64,000 nt of DNA from assembly GCF_004331485.1 (NCBI RefSeq), contig NZ_SJKD01000001.1, forward strand, positions 1,550,001-1,614,000, written 5' to 3'. Position 1 is the first letter of the stretch. Each line of letters starts with the position of its first letter. Shown one piece after another: positions 16,184 to 25,397 of this stretch. The position numbers were made by a program, and so were the translations under genes. The stretch comes from Kribbella capetownensis. GTDB lineage: Bacteria; Actinomycetota; Actinomycetes; Propionibacteriales; Kribbellaceae. The notes beneath the pieces are model-generated. The model saw only the letters and a program-made list of their open reading frames with translations. It made no database searches and was not told the origin of the DNA.

Positions 16184-19108
16184 TCAGTCCTGCACAACGG
16201 TCCGGGCGAAACTGCTCAGTGCCTCCCGATCCGGTTGCTGGGTTTTGGTCATCAGGCTCGCCACGTGTTTCTCCACCGTCCGTGGCGAGATGTGCAGCCG
16301 GGAGGCGATCGATTTGTTCCCGATCCGGTCGACCAGCAACCGGCAGACCTCGTACTCGCGGATGGTGACCCCGAGCTGACGCAGGTGTGCGGGCACCTGC
16401 TCGGTCCCGCTCCGCCGCTGCGAGACGGTTGCCCCGAGCTGACGCAGTAGACTACGGCAGGCACTGGCCACCGCCGGGACCTCCGCGTTGTGGAAGTAGT
16501 CCTCGGCCTGCCGCAGCCACGCGACCGGCTCGCCCCAGCCGTCCGCATGGGCCGGCTCGGCCACCAGCCGAAGTCCGAGATAGCGCGCCATCGGATAGAG
16601 CGACGCGGTCTCCAGGGCCTCCAGCACCTTGGCGTTGGCCGCGTCCACCCGACCGTCCCGGCCGAGCAGTACGGCGTGCGCGAGTTGGACGAACTGCTTG
16701 TTCCACCGCATCCCACTGGCAGCCGCGGCGGTGATCGCCTCGAAGTGCGCCCAGCCGTTGCGGCCGGACAGCACGCCGAGCAGCAGACCCAGACCGTACT
16801 TCCCCGACGTGTGCAGGGTGGTCGGGTTCTGGGCGTCGTACGCGAGGGCCTGTGCCATCTCGGAGTCGGCGAGCTCGCGGTTCTCCTCCAGCAGCGCGCA
16901 GAACGTCCGCGCCAGTCCGTAGGAGTACGGCAGCTCGTACGACGCCCGTTCGCCACCCCAGTTCGCGACCTCGGCCAGCGTCGCCTCCATCGCCGTACGA
17001 CGGCCCTGGTGCGCCTCGAGGATCGCCTTGGTGGACAGGAAGTACGTCGCCGAGCGGCCGAGCCGCAGCCGCCGGGTCACCTCCAGGCACTCGTCGATGA
17101 TGACCGCGGCCTTGGCGTACTCCGACCGCAGGATCGCCTGCTGGCCGAGGATGCCGTCGACCTCGTAGGCGAGCGGGATCGCGCCGATCCGCAGAGCCTG
17201 CTGCCGGGCTCGTTCGAGCTCGGCGATGCTGCCGTTGGCCAGGCAGATCGTGCCGGCCTGGAAGATGTGCGAGCAGACCCGCTGGAAGGTCATGTTGTGC
17301 TCTTCGGCCACCAGCCGGGCCCGGTGGAAGAAGTCGATCGACCGATCCAGGTCATGCTCACGGGACAGGATGCCGAGCAGTTGCAGCGCATCGCACGCCA
17401 CCGCGGGCAGCTTCGCGCGTTCGGCTGCTTCGGCTGCGCGGGTGGCGAGCTCGGTGGCGGCCTTCAGCCGGCCGGGACTGGGCCGGGCGAGCTCGAGGTG
17501 TGCGGCGATCGCGTCGACGGGTGCGAGGTCGGCGTCGCCCGCGTCGATGCCGAGCAGCGATCGCGCGGTTGCGACCTGGGTGAGCGCGGCGGACCAGCGG
17601 CCTGCCATGTGTTCGAGATTGGCCAACTGGACATGCAGCGCGGCGACCCGGCTGCTGTCGAGGTTGCGGTCGGCCATCTCCTCGATGGTCGCCGCGTGCT
17701 CGGTGCTGCTCTCGAACTGACCGGTCTCACTGAGTGCGATCAGCAACGACCCCAGCACCTCGGCGCGGTAGATGATGTCGGGATCGCTAACCAGTAAGGC
17801 GTTGGCGCGCTCCAGTAGCTTGACGGCCGAGGCCATGGACCCTTCGTCGAACGATCGTCGCCCCGCCATCGCGAAGAGCCGCCCGGCACGCCCGTTGTCC
17901 CCACCGGTCTCGGCCAGTTCCGCGACCATCGGACACCACTCACCCGGCAGACCAGGGTGCAGTTCCTCGATCGCATCGGCACACCGCCGCGCCAGTGTGG
18001 ATCGCTCTGTCGGCGTCAGCCCGGCCAGCAATGCATCCGCGGTCAATGGATGCCGGAATGCGTACCAGTCCGGAACGGGCTCGTCCGGCCCGACGAGTTG
18101 CGCCGCAAGACCGGCACGCAGCGTGGCCAGCAGCAACCGCTCGTCGGTCCCAGTGGCCTTGCGTACGACGCTCAGCGGGAAGCGATGGCCGATGACCGCG
18201 GCAAGCACCAGCAGGTCACGCGACTGCGGTCCGAGCTGGTCCGTCCGGCTACTGATGCTGCGCACAACGGCCGCCGGGACGGTGGTCTGCAGGCCGTCGA
18301 CGACCTGGACACTGCCATCCTCCTTCGACAGCAGCTGTCCGGTCCGACTGGCCTCCTGGAGCAGTTCCTCAACGATAAAAGGGACTCCTGCACTGTCCCG
18401 CCACAGACTGTCGACCAGTGCATCGGGCACGCCGTCCACTGGGACCTCGAGGCACCCGGCCGCGAGCTCACCCACCTCTGCGCGGTCCAAGGGCTGCAGC
18501 TCGATCAGACCGGCCGCTCCGCGCTGCGCGGACAGCTGGGCGAGCTCGAAGGCCGCGCAGGTCTCCGAACGAAGGGTGGCGACCAGAGCGATCGGCTGGT
18601 CCTCCAAGTTGTCGAGCAGATACTCGATCACAGCGAGAGTCTCCGGATCAGATCCGTGCAGGTCCTCCAGCACCAGCAGGCAGCCTCGGTCCTTGCCGAC
18701 CAAGGCCAGCAACCGCAGGACAGCCTCACCGAGAACGACAGTGGAGGTCGCGGTGTTGTGCGCTGTCCCGTCGTCCCAGTCCGGCACCAGACGGCCGAGC
18801 ACCTGGCGGTACGGCCCGAGTCCATCGGCCGCAGGCATCTCGCCACGGCGGATCAACGACAGCAACGCCTCCGTGAACGGGCGAAACGCAACCATCGTGC
18901 CGATGGCTCCGACGCGTCCGCGCAACGTTGCCATCGCATCGTCCAGCGCCCGCGTGGTGGCGACTCCGGCCAGCCGGCTCTTACCGATACCGGGCTCACC
19001 GACGAGGAAGACCGCACCTCCGTGACCGCTACGGGCTGCATCCAGCAGGCGGTGGAGCTGATCGATCTCCCTGTCTCTGCCGACCACTCCGGGCGCACGG
19101 GTCTGCAT
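16184..19108 (-). CDS. Large LuxR family ATP-binding regulator (LAL/MalT type)
   Basis: 974 residues from ATG 19108 (VVGRDREIDQLHRLLDAARS follows at once). The Walker A motif is FLVGEPGIGKSR and Walker B is CLLVLEDLHGSD, giving an AAA/STAND ATPase of about 350 residues. A long helical, TPR-like region follows. The last 65 residues are a LuxR helix-turn-helix (REYEVCRLLVDRIGNKSIASRLHISPRTVEKHVASLM). LAL regulators are frequent pathway-specific activators in actinobacterial metabolite clusters. It sits about 110 bp downstream of the 70-aa gene and lanM on the same strand, separated by a strong compound hairpin, so it may be the cluster activator with its own promoter. Confidence 0.9.
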   Translation of the reverse strand: MQTRAPGVVGRDREIDQLHRLLDAARSGHGGAVFLVGEPGIGKSRLAGVATTRALDDAMATLRGRVGAIGTMVAFRPFTEALLSLIRRGEMPAADGLGPYRQVLGRLVPDWDDGTAHNTATSTVVLGEAVLRLLALVGKDRGCLLVLEDLHGSDPETLAVIEYLLDNLEDQPIALVATLRSETCAAFELAQLSAQRGAAGLIELQPLDRAEVGELAAGCLEVPVDGVPDALVDSLWRDSAGVPFIVEELLQEASRTGQLLSKEDGSVQVVDGLQTTVPAAVVRSISSRTDQLGPQSRDLLVLAAVIGHRFPLSVVRKATGTDERLLLATLRAGLAAQLVGPDEPVPDWYAFRHPLTADALLAGLTPTERSTLARRCADAIEELHPGLPGEWCPMVAELAETGGDNGRAGRLFAMAGRRSFDEGSMASAVKLLERANALLVSDPDIIYRAEVLGSLLIALSETGQFESSTEHAATIEEMADRNLDSSRVAALHVQLANLEHMAGRWSAALTQVATARSLLGIDAGDADLAPVDAIAAHLELARPSPGRLKAATELATRAAEAAERAKLPAVACDALQLLGILSREHDLDRSIDFFHRARLVAEEHNMTFQRVCSHIFQAGTICLANGSIAELERARQQALRIGAIPLAYEVDGILGQQAILRSEYAKAAVIIDECLEVTRRLRLGRSATYFLSTKAILEAHQGRRTAMEATLAEVANWGGERASYELPYSYGLARTFCALLEENRELADSEMAQALAYDAQNPTTLHTSGKYGLGLLLGVLSGRNGWAHFEAITAAAASGMRWNKQFVQLAHAVLLGRDGRVDAANAKVLEALETASLYPMARYLGLRLVAEPAHADGWGEPVAWLRQAEDYFHNAEVPAVASACRSLLRQLGATVSQRRSGTEQVPAHLRQLGVTIREYEVCRLLVDRIGNKSIASRLHISPRTVEKHVASLMTKTQQPDREALSSFARTVVQD

Positions 19109-19147
19109 GCTTGCCAACTCTAACGACGTATCGCTGCCACCGCAGCG

Positions 19148-19199
19148 GATCGGCGGGGCCGGCCGGGCACCCTCGGGTGACCGGGCGACTCCGCCGATC
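19148..19199 (-). terminator. Compound hairpin between 70-aa ORF and LuxR gene
   Basis: GATCGGCGG (19148-19156) pairs with CCGCCGATC (19191-19199). Inside it a second stem forms from CCGG-ACCC and GGGT-CCGG segments around a TC tip. It is 19 bases after the 70-aa gene stop and could terminate or attenuate the lanM transcript before the regulator. Confidence 0.5.
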
Positions 19200-19217
19200 A
19201 AGCTCTTGCTGGCAGGC

Positions 19218-19430
19218 TCAGGCTTCGATCGTGGGCCAGGTGCTGAACACGCCGGCGTTGGCGACCGCCGCGAGGGCGAACGCGCTCATCCCGACGGTGC
19301 CCACCAGCGCCATCGCGCGGGCGCCGACGTGGACGCGCTTCGGCAGTGTGATCGGGCCGAGTGGGTCGGTGGAGTCCGGGCGCTCGAGCTGGGCGTCGCG
19401 GAGGTCGTCATCGTGGTGCTGGGCGGTCAT
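19218..19430 (-). CDS. Small Cys-free membrane peptide coupled to lanM
   Basis: 70 residues from ATG 19430, overlapping the lanM stop by ATGA (19427-19430). The first 34 residues are polar and acidic (TAQHHDDDLRDAQLERPDST), then a basic step (PKRVHVGARA), then a hydrophobic helix of about 22 residues (MALVGTVGMSAFALAAVANA), and a short tail GVFSTWPTIEA. There is no cysteine, so it cannot form a lanthionine ring. It could be a membrane immunity or accessory peptide, or an unusual LanM substrate whose Ser/Thr residues are only dehydrated. Coupling to lanM strongly suggests a related role. I know no named family for it. Confidence 0.65.
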   Translation of the reverse strand: MTAQHHDDDLRDAQLERPDSTDPLGPITLPKRVHVGARAMALVGTVGMSAFALAAVANAGVFSTWPTIEA

Positions 19431-22400
19431 GCTGTTTCCCCTGTCGCTGTGGGGCGTCCGCGCTGTGATGGGCGCTTCGACCCGGTGGATGGTTCGAGCA
19501 GCAGGACGGACGGAACGCGTTCGGAGAACGCCAGCCGGAGCAAGCCGTAGCCGATGCCCGCCAGGCCGGTCAGCAAGCCTGGTGACGGAACGGCACGAGG
19601 TGTCCCGCACTGTGGTCCGTACTGCTGTACTGCTGCGAGCACCAGCCCGGCCCGGCGTCGCCGGACCGCCTCAACAGCTGGGTGTTCGCGTTCGGCGAGC
19701 CACACCAGTGGCTCCACCGCGCCGAGCTCGCCGTGACACAGACTGAGGTCTGCGAGCACCGGACGTTCAGCTGCGGTCCTCAGATAGGCGTCGAGGTCCG
19801 CGGGTACTCCGGCTGCCAGCCGGGCCAACGCGGTCCCGGCGTCACCGGAGCACCACCCATGGTCGCCGGACCGGGTCCGTCGGTCCAGGTCGGCCGCCGT
19901 ACGCGCGGCATCCATGTACCTGTCGCCAGGTACGCCGTACTGCCCGAGAGTCCAGGCGATGCCCTGGTAGCCGCGGGTGAAACCGTGGTCCGGAGCGGTC
20001 AGGCCGCCGTGCAGCCCTTGCTCCACAGCGGCGAGCAGTTCGTCGGCGTACCGCTTGGCCAGGTCGGCCGCGGCCGGGATGCCTTCAATCGCTTGCATCG
20101 CGGCGAGTCCACCGGCCGCGCCTTCGGCGTACGTCGGGAACTCGGTGGGCTCGGGCTTGAGTCGTTCGGTCAGTTCCAGGGCTGCGTGCAACCAACTGGT
20201 GAGCTCGGAGTCGTCCAGCAACGTGCTGAGCCGGTGCAGGCCGTAGCTGATTCCGCCGAGGCCGTGCAGGCCCGGTCCGACCAGCTGAGCCGTCTCCAAG
20301 TCCGCGGACAGACTCTCCAGCACCATGGGGATCGGGCGGATCGCGTCACGCGCCAGGTCGCAGTACTTGTTGGCTCCGGTGAGCACACCGACCTGTGCGA
20401 GGAACAGCGCCGTACCTGTGTAGCCGTTGGAAAGCCCTGCGCCCATTGGCCGGATGGCCCAGTGGTGGTCGTCGAGCAGTTCGAGGCCGAGCCAGTTGGC
20501 CGCACCGCCGCGTTCGCTGATCACCTGCGCCACGATCTCGTCGGCGATGTCGGTGGCGGCCGCGAGCAGGCAGCCTGGATCCGCTTCGGTGGCACCGACC
20601 CCGTGCCGGCCGGTCGTGCTGGCGTGCACGATCGGCTCCGGCCGCGTGGCGAGCGATGCGGAGATCAGCCACTTCTGCCGGTGCTCGTCGATGTCGTTGA
20701 GCCCGGCGATCTTCGCCTCGACCGCGGCAAGCCCTTCGGTGGCGAGGATGTTGGGGATGCGTGTGCCGTCGGAGGCCCAGAGGTCGCGGCTGTCCGGCCG
20801 TGCTGTGAAGAGCGGTACGTCGCCCGCCCACATGTCGGCCAGTTCGTAGGGCACCACGTCGTGCAGCGACTCGTCGGCGTCCCACAGCAGGTCCAGCAAC
20901 TGACTGCGACCGGCGGCGTTCCGCAGTGCGTCCGGATGCGTCGCCTCGTCCAGCAGACCCGTGTAGAGACTGGTGTTCCGCGGCACGAACCGGATCCGGT
21001 CCTGCGCGCAACGCCGTACCAGACCGTCCGGGCCGATCAGCTCGTCGCGATGCCAGGCGATCGCCTCGTACGCAGCCCGGAACCCTGCGAGGACAGCGAT
21101 CTCGTGGTCCCGTGGCTCCATCACGGCGCCGTCGAGGTGGGGCCGGTTGGCGGCGCCGGGCGTCTTGCCCGGACGCCTGATGAGGTGCATGGAGTCCAGC
21201 CCAGCGTCCGCCCAGTCGACCACGCTGGAAGGCGCAGTCGCGTCCGCGTCGCCGCCGAGACCGGACATGTCCGCGACACCGTGCTCGCCGGCCACCAGAA
21301 GCGGCAGCAGCGCGGTGCGGTAGACCGAGCTGAGCAGAGTCCGGTACGCCGGGTCCTGGCTGAGCGTGCCGGCCGGTGTGTAGCTCGGATGAAACAGTGT
21401 CTCCACGTCCACGAGCACCGGTTGGTCGCCGACGGCGATCAGGTTCTCGTAGTGCACGTCGGTGCCGTCCAGCACGTACAGCAGTGCCAGCAGAGCGCCT
21501 TGCCGCTGGTAGAAACGGCGTACCTCGGCGAGGTCGTGACAGGGCTCGGGTACGACGTACTCCAGCCAGCCGTAGCCGGGCCGGCGGAGCAGATCGACCG
21601 TGCGGATGCCCAGGCCGGTCTTGCCGTTCAGCCAGGCGACGAACTCGTTGAAGTGCCGGTGCAGGTCGAGCGGCCGGGGCTTGTAGACCACTCGCCGCCC
21701 GTCGGCGAAGGTGAGGATTGCGGTGGACCGACCGCCTCGGTGGGGATCGCCGCCGGGGTCGATGGCGGTCAGCGCGCCGGGATCACGGCCGTCCAGCAGT
21801 CCGGTGACGAGCGACTCACGGTCCTCGGCGAGCCGTGCCAGCAGTTCGAGGTGTCCCTCGACGCCTTGCCGGCACGACTCGCCCAGGACCCGGGCCAGCA
21901 CCGGGTATGCGGCCAGGAAGTCCGCCAGCTCGCTCCCTCCAACGAGCCGGTGGGTGAAGTCCAGAAAGCGTTCGGCCGGGGTATCACCGGCCAGCTCACC
22001 GCGGTCCCGTGCCCGGGCGAGCTCCAGCACCAGCGTGCGTGAGGCCAGCTTGACCAGTCGCAGCCCGAGCCGCTGCAGGAACTGCTCGGCCAGTACGCCG
22101 GTGTGCCCGGCTGCCGCGAGATCGCGGCGGGCCGCGGAGAGAAGCGGCTCGAGGCAGCGCATAAGCGCCTGCCGCCAGTCCGTGTCAGGCCCACCCGACG
22201 CCAAGCCTGCCTCACCTGACGTGTGGCTGGCTGCGGTGCCGGTCCCTGCGGGGCCTCGACCGGCGGCAGGCGCGGTCTGGGTGGAGGTGCTGCGCTCCAC
22301 GTACTCGGCCCAGGCCGGTGCGGTCTGGGCCAGCTCGTGCGGGCGCATCCCCGCGGACCACCAGGCTGTGCGCTGGTCGGTCCGGGTGGGCCCGGCGGTC

Positions 22401-22450
22401 GCTGAGTTGAGCACGCGGACAGGCTGCCATTGCCCACCCGCTCGGGGCAT
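19427..22450 (-). CDS. lanM: Class II lanthipeptide synthetase LanM
   Basis: About 1007 residues. The N-terminal dehydratase (DUF4135) domain shows AILTFADGRRVVYKPRPLDL, the VHYENLIAVGDQPVLVDVETLF motif and GWLEYVVPEPC. The C-terminal LanC-like cyclase domain has repeated GGISYGLHRLS- and GLAGIGYGLLRLAF-type motifs, and zinc ligands in WCSGDAG (Cys about 867) and LCHGELG (Cys-His about 905-906), so both activities should be intact. Three starts are possible: GTG 22540, ATG 22450 and GTG 22414. I prefer 22450 because a 13-bp inverted repeat at 22506-22550 overlaps the first. It is followed by the coupled 70-aa gene. No typical Cys-containing precursor and no LanT peptidase-transporter was found nearby. 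Confidence 0.9.
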   Translation of the reverse strand: MPRAGGQWQPVRVLNSATAGPTRTDQRTAWWSAGMRPHELAQTAPAWAEYVERSTSTQTAPAAGRGPAGTGTAASHTSGEAGLASGGPDTDWRQALMRCLEPLLSAARRDLAAAGHTGVLAEQFLQRLGLRLVKLASRTLVLELARARDRGELAGDTPAERFLDFTHRLVGGSELADFLAAYPVLARVLGESCRQGVEGHLELLARLAEDRESLVTGLLDGRDPGALTAIDPGGDPHRGGRSTAILTFADGRRVVYKPRPLDLHRHFNEFVAWLNGKTGLGIRTVDLLRRPGYGWLEYVVPEPCHDLAEVRRFYQRQGALLALLYVLDGTDVHYENLIAVGDQPVLVDVETLFHPSYTPAGTLSQDPAYRTLLSSVYRTALLPLLVAGEHGVADMSGLGGDADATAPSSVVDWADAGLDSMHLIRRPGKTPGAANRPHLDGAVMEPRDHEIAVLAGFRAAYEAIAWHRDELIGPDGLVRRCAQDRIRFVPRNTSLYTGLLDEATHPDALRNAAGRSQLLDLLWDADESLHDVVPYELADMWAGDVPLFTARPDSRDLWASDGTRIPNILATEGLAAVEAKIAGLNDIDEHRQKWLISASLATRPEPIVHASTTGRHGVGATEADPGCLLAAATDIADEIVAQVISERGGAANWLGLELLDDHHWAIRPMGAGLSNGYTGTALFLAQVGVLTGANKYCDLARDAIRPIPMVLESLSADLETAQLVGPGLHGLGGISYGLHRLSTLLDDSELTSWLHAALELTERLKPEPTEFPTYAEGAAGGLAAMQAIEGIPAAADLAKRYADELLAAVEQGLHGGLTAPDHGFTRGYQGIAWTLGQYGVPGDRYMDAARTAADLDRRTRSGDHGWCSGDAGTALARLAAGVPADLDAYLRTAAERPVLADLSLCHGELGAVEPLVWLAEREHPAVEAVRRRRAGLVLAAVQQYGPQCGTPRAVPSPGLLTGLAGIGYGLLRLAFSERVPSVLLLEPSTGSKRPSQRGRPTATGETA

Positions 22451-22505
22451 GGGTATCCGGCCCCCATATTTCGTGGGAGCTGGTGGTCCGCGCAGGGGGC
22501 AGCAC

Positions 22506-22550
22506 CTGCCGCGGGGTGACGACGACTGGGGGTTGACCACCCCGCGGCAG
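22506..22550. repeat. 13-bp inverted repeat in lanM leader
   Basis: CTGCCGCGGGGTG (22506-22518) and CACCCCGCGGCAG (22538-22550) are perfect complements with a 19-base loop. On the minus strand the hairpin lies about 55 bases upstream of ATG 22450, in the likely lanM leader. It may act as an attenuator or operator. Confidence 0.6.
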
Positions 22551-22775
22551 CAGCGCCCGGCCGGTCGGCCTCTGGTGGAAGGACGGCCGGCTCAGGGTAG
22601 GGAGCGCTACGGCTCCCAGCTAGGTGTCTGCACTCGTCTTCGGCCTCCTCTGTCCGCGAAATCTGGAAGGAACGCCCGGAACGATGCCCCCACGTCCCGG
22701 GGTGCGGCAAGACCTCCACCTACCCAATTTCGGGATCGCCGGACGGCACGCACAGATGGGTGCCGCGCGGTCCGA

Positions 22776-22798
22776 ACATGGGGGTCGCGCACCCATGT
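22776..22798. promoter_or_regulatory. Palindrome upstream of luciferase-like gene
   Basis: ACATGGG (22776-22782) and CCCATGT (22792-22798) flank a 9-base spacer. A related half, ATGGGTGC, lies near 22756. The arrangement, 30 bases upstream of GTG 22830, looks like a dimeric regulator site in the lanM-oxidoreductase divergent region. Confidence 0.4.
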
Positions 22799-22829
22799 GC
22801 GATCGGGCCGGCCCTGCCACGGTGAACAC

Positions 22830-23903
22830 GTGCTTGCCCCTGTCACTCCCGGACTGCCCGTCTCGGCCCATTCGGTGCTGGACGTCGTACCGCAGCTGCC
22901 CGGTCAGTCGGCTGCGGCCGCGCTCCGGGAGACCGCGGAGGTGGCACAGGCTGCCGATGACCTCGGGTATCGCCGGTTCTGGGTGGGGGAGCAGCACGGC
23001 GTCCGAGGCGTCGGCAGCGCGGCACCGGCGGTACTCGCGGCAGTCCTGGCCGCACGGACGGACCGGATCCGGCTCGGCGCCGGCGGTGTCCTGCTGACGA
23101 ACCATCAGCCGCTGGTCGTCGCCGAACAGTTCGCCGCGCTGGCAGCGGCGTACCCGAGTCGCATCGACCTCGGTGTCGGTCAGCAGTACGGCCTGGTCCC
23201 CAGTACGGCGGCAGCACTCGGCGGCAGTGCCCGTGATGCCTTCCCGCAGCGGCTGGACGAGCTCTGCGGGTTCCTGCGCGACGGACTGCCCGGCCGCGCA
23301 CCTGTAGGCGACGTACGGCTGTCGTTGGCCGGTCTGCCGCCGCCTGTGTTCGTGCTGGCCGACCACCCGGGCGCTGCCGCGACGGCCGCCGTACGTGGGC
23401 TGCCGGTGTTCCTGGCGCATCACTCCACTGCCTCACCGACTCCTGCTGCCGTGGCGGCGTACCGGGATCACTTCGAGGCGAGTGGACCTACGGTGAAGCC
23501 GTACATGGCTGTCACCGTTGGGGTTGTGGCCGCGGACTCGGAGGAGTCGGCCATCATCCGGTTCGCCGACTACGTCCGGGTGAAGACCCGGCTGGCGACG
23601 GCCTCGCCACGGGCCACTCCGGCCGAGCTGATGGCCCTGCTGGATCCACCGCTGACCGGACGGGAGCGCGGCCGCGCCGAGCGGCTGCTGGACGAGCCCG
23701 GTCACATCGTCGGCTCGCGGGCGACCGTGGTGTCCGCGCTCGGGACGCTCGCGGCCGAGACCGGGGCCGACGAGATCATGCTGGTCCCGCTGGCCTTCGA
23801 CGGCCTGGTCCGGTCGGCCATCCTCCGCACCATCGCCGCCGGCCTGACCAAGTCCGTCCGGACCGTCCCCAGGCACGCACCACCCCTCATCGCCACGGCC
23901 TAG
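22830..23903 (+). CDS. Luciferase-like (LLM) flavin/F420-dependent oxidoreductase
   Basis: 357 residues from GTG 22830. It starts VLDVVPQLPGQSAAAALRE and continues with typical LLM blocks: ADDLGYRRFWVGEQHGVRG, TDRIRLGAGGVLLTNHQPLVVAEQFAAL and RIDLGVGQ, like the MsnO8 group. The mid-region (LPPPVFVLADHPGAAATAA) and a C-terminal helical lid follow. LLM enzymes use FMNH2 or F420H2. It is divergent from lanM; in some lanthipeptide pathways LLM-type F420H2 reductases (LanJC) reduce dehydroalanine to D-alanine, which is a possible role here but only by inference. The start is uncertain because the upstream frame is open for more than 1 kb as a shadow of lanM. Confidence 0.85.
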   Translation: MLAPVTPGLPVSAHSVLDVVPQLPGQSAAAALRETAEVAQAADDLGYRRFWVGEQHGVRGVGSAAPAVLAAVLAARTDRIRLGAGGVLLTNHQPLVVAEQFAALAAAYPSRIDLGVGQQYGLVPSTAAALGGSARDAFPQRLDELCGFLRDGLPGRAPVGDVRLSLAGLPPPVFVLADHPGAAATAAVRGLPVFLAHHSTASPTPAAVAAYRDHFEASGPTVKPYMAVTVGVVAADSEESAIIRFADYVRVKTRLATASPRATPAELMALLDPPLTGRERGRAERLLDEPGHIVGSRATVVSALGTLAAETGADEIMLVPLAFDGLVRSAILRTIAAGLTKSVRTVPRHAPPLIATA

Positions 23904-23936
23904 TCTGGAACCTGCCGACTAGTGAAAGGCAGGCCC

Positions 23937-25397
23937 ATGTCACGGGAGCGGGAAGTCGTCGAGGCGTGTCCGACCGAGTTGTTCATCGGAGGCAAGTGGC
24001 AGGCGGCCGAGGGTGGCAAGACCCTCGCCGTCGAGGACCCGGCCACCGGTACGACGATCTGCGACGTCGCCGACGCGAGTCCGGCGGACGGCCTGGCCGC
24101 CCTGGACGCCGCGGTGGCCGCTCAGGCCGAGTGGGCCGCCACCCCGCCCCGCGATCGCGGCGAGATCCTGCGGCGTACCTATGAGCTGATGACCGAGCGT
24201 GCCGACGAGCTCGCGCTGCTGATGACGCTCGAGATGGGCAAGCCGGTCGCCGAGTCGAAGGGCGAGATCGCGTACGCCGCCGAGTTCTTCCGCTGGTTCG
24301 CCGAGGAGGCGGTCCGGATCGAGGGCGGCTACCAGATCGCGCCCAACGGCAAGGGCCGGTTCCTGGTGATGCGTCAGCCGGTCGGCCCGTGTCTGCTGAT
24401 CACGCCGTGGAACTTCCCGGCCGCGATGGGTGCACGCAAGATCGGCCCGGCGGTCGCGGCCGGCTGCACGATGGTGATCAAGCCCGCCGGCCAGACGCCG
24501 CTGTCGATGCTCAAGCTGGCCGAACTGATGACCGAGGCCGGGCTGCCGGCCGGCGTACTGAATGTGATCACCACCCACGACGCCGGTGGCGTGATGGAGC
24601 CGCTGATCCGCGACGGCCGCGCCCGCAAGCTGTCGTTCACCGGCTCCACCCAGATCGGCCGGAAGCTGATCGAGCAGGCGGCCGGCCAGGTGCTGCGGAC
24701 CAGCATGGAGCTCGGCGGCAACGCACCGCTGCTGGTGTTCGCCGACGCCGACCTGGACAAGGCGGTCGACGGCGCGATGCTGGCCAAGATGCGCAACGGC
24801 GGTGAGGCTTGTACGGCGGCCAACCGGATCTACGTGCAGGCGCCGGTGATGGACGAGTTCGCCACCCGGCTGACCCAGCGGATGGACGCGCTGAAGGTCG
24901 GCCGCGGCACCGAGGACGGTGTCGACGTCGGGCCGCTGATCGACGCGACCCAGCGGGACAAGGTGAAGGACCTCGTCGACGACGCGGTCGCGCAGGGCGC
25001 CCGGGCGCTCATTGGTGGTTCGGTTGCTGAAGGCAACGGGTACTTCTACCAGCCGACCGTGCTGGCCGACGTACCGTACAGCGCCCGGCTGCAGAAGGAG
25101 GAGATCTTCGGCCCGGTCGCCCCACTGACCCCGTTCGAGACCGAGGACGAAGCGGTCAGGATGGCGAACGACACGGAGTACGGCCTGGTCTCCTACCTGT
25201 TCACCAACGACCTGACCCGTGCGCTCCGCGTCTCCGAGAAGCTGGAGACCGGCATGATCGGCCTCAACCAGGGCATCGTCTCCAACCCCGCGGCACCGTT
25301 CGGCGGGGTGAAGCAGTCCGGCCTGGGCCGTGAGGGCGGCACCGTCGGCATCGACGAGTACCTGGAGATCAAGTACGTCGCGGTCAACCTGGACTGA
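23937..25397 (+). CDS. gabD: NAD(P)-dependent succinate-semialdehyde dehydrogenase family protein
   Basis: 486 residues from ATG 23937, preceded by GAAAGGCAGG; an in-frame GTG at 23922 is an alternative. Aldehyde dehydrogenase signature segments are all present: PWNFPAAMGARKIGPAVAAG, the Rossmann loop SFTGSTQIGRKL, catalytic Glu in LELGG-type MELGGNAPLLVF, catalytic Cys in NGGEACTAANRIYV, and EEIFGPVAPL. The best match is GabD-type succinate-semialdehyde dehydrogenase, which feeds GABA carbon into succinate. Substrate assignment within the family is tentative. Its TGA is immediately followed by the convergent stop of the next gene. Confidence 0.9.
   Translation: MSREREVVEACPTELFIGGKWQAAEGGKTLAVEDPATGTTICDVADASPADGLAALDAAVAAQAEWAATPPRDRGEILRRTYELMTERADELALLMTLEMGKPVAESKGEIAYAAEFFRWFAEEAVRIEGGYQIAPNGKGRFLVMRQPVGPCLLITPWNFPAAMGARKIGPAVAAGCTMVIKPAGQTPLSMLKLAELMTEAGLPAGVLNVITTHDAGGVMEPLIRDGRARKLSFTGSTQIGRKLIEQAAGQVLRTSMELGGNAPLLVFADADLDKAVDGAMLAKMRNGGEACTAANRIYVQAPVMDEFATRLTQRMDALKVGRGTEDGVDVGPLIDATQRDKVKDLVDDAVAQGARALIGGSVAEGNGYFYQPTVLADVPYSARLQKEEIFGPVAPLTPFETEDEAVRMANDTEYGLVSYLFTNDLTRALRVSEKLETGMIGLNQGIVSNPAAPFGGVKQSGLGREGGTVGIDEYLEIKYVAVNLD

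Noticed and set aside
21711..22829. Long N-terminal extension of the luciferase-like gene
   Set aside because: The region is the antisense of lanM; LLM family homology begins at GTG 22830.
22624..23097. Cys-containing plus-strand frame near lanM as a class II precursor
   Set aside because: It overlaps the luciferase-like gene in another frame, is too long, and has no leader or double-glycine-like site.
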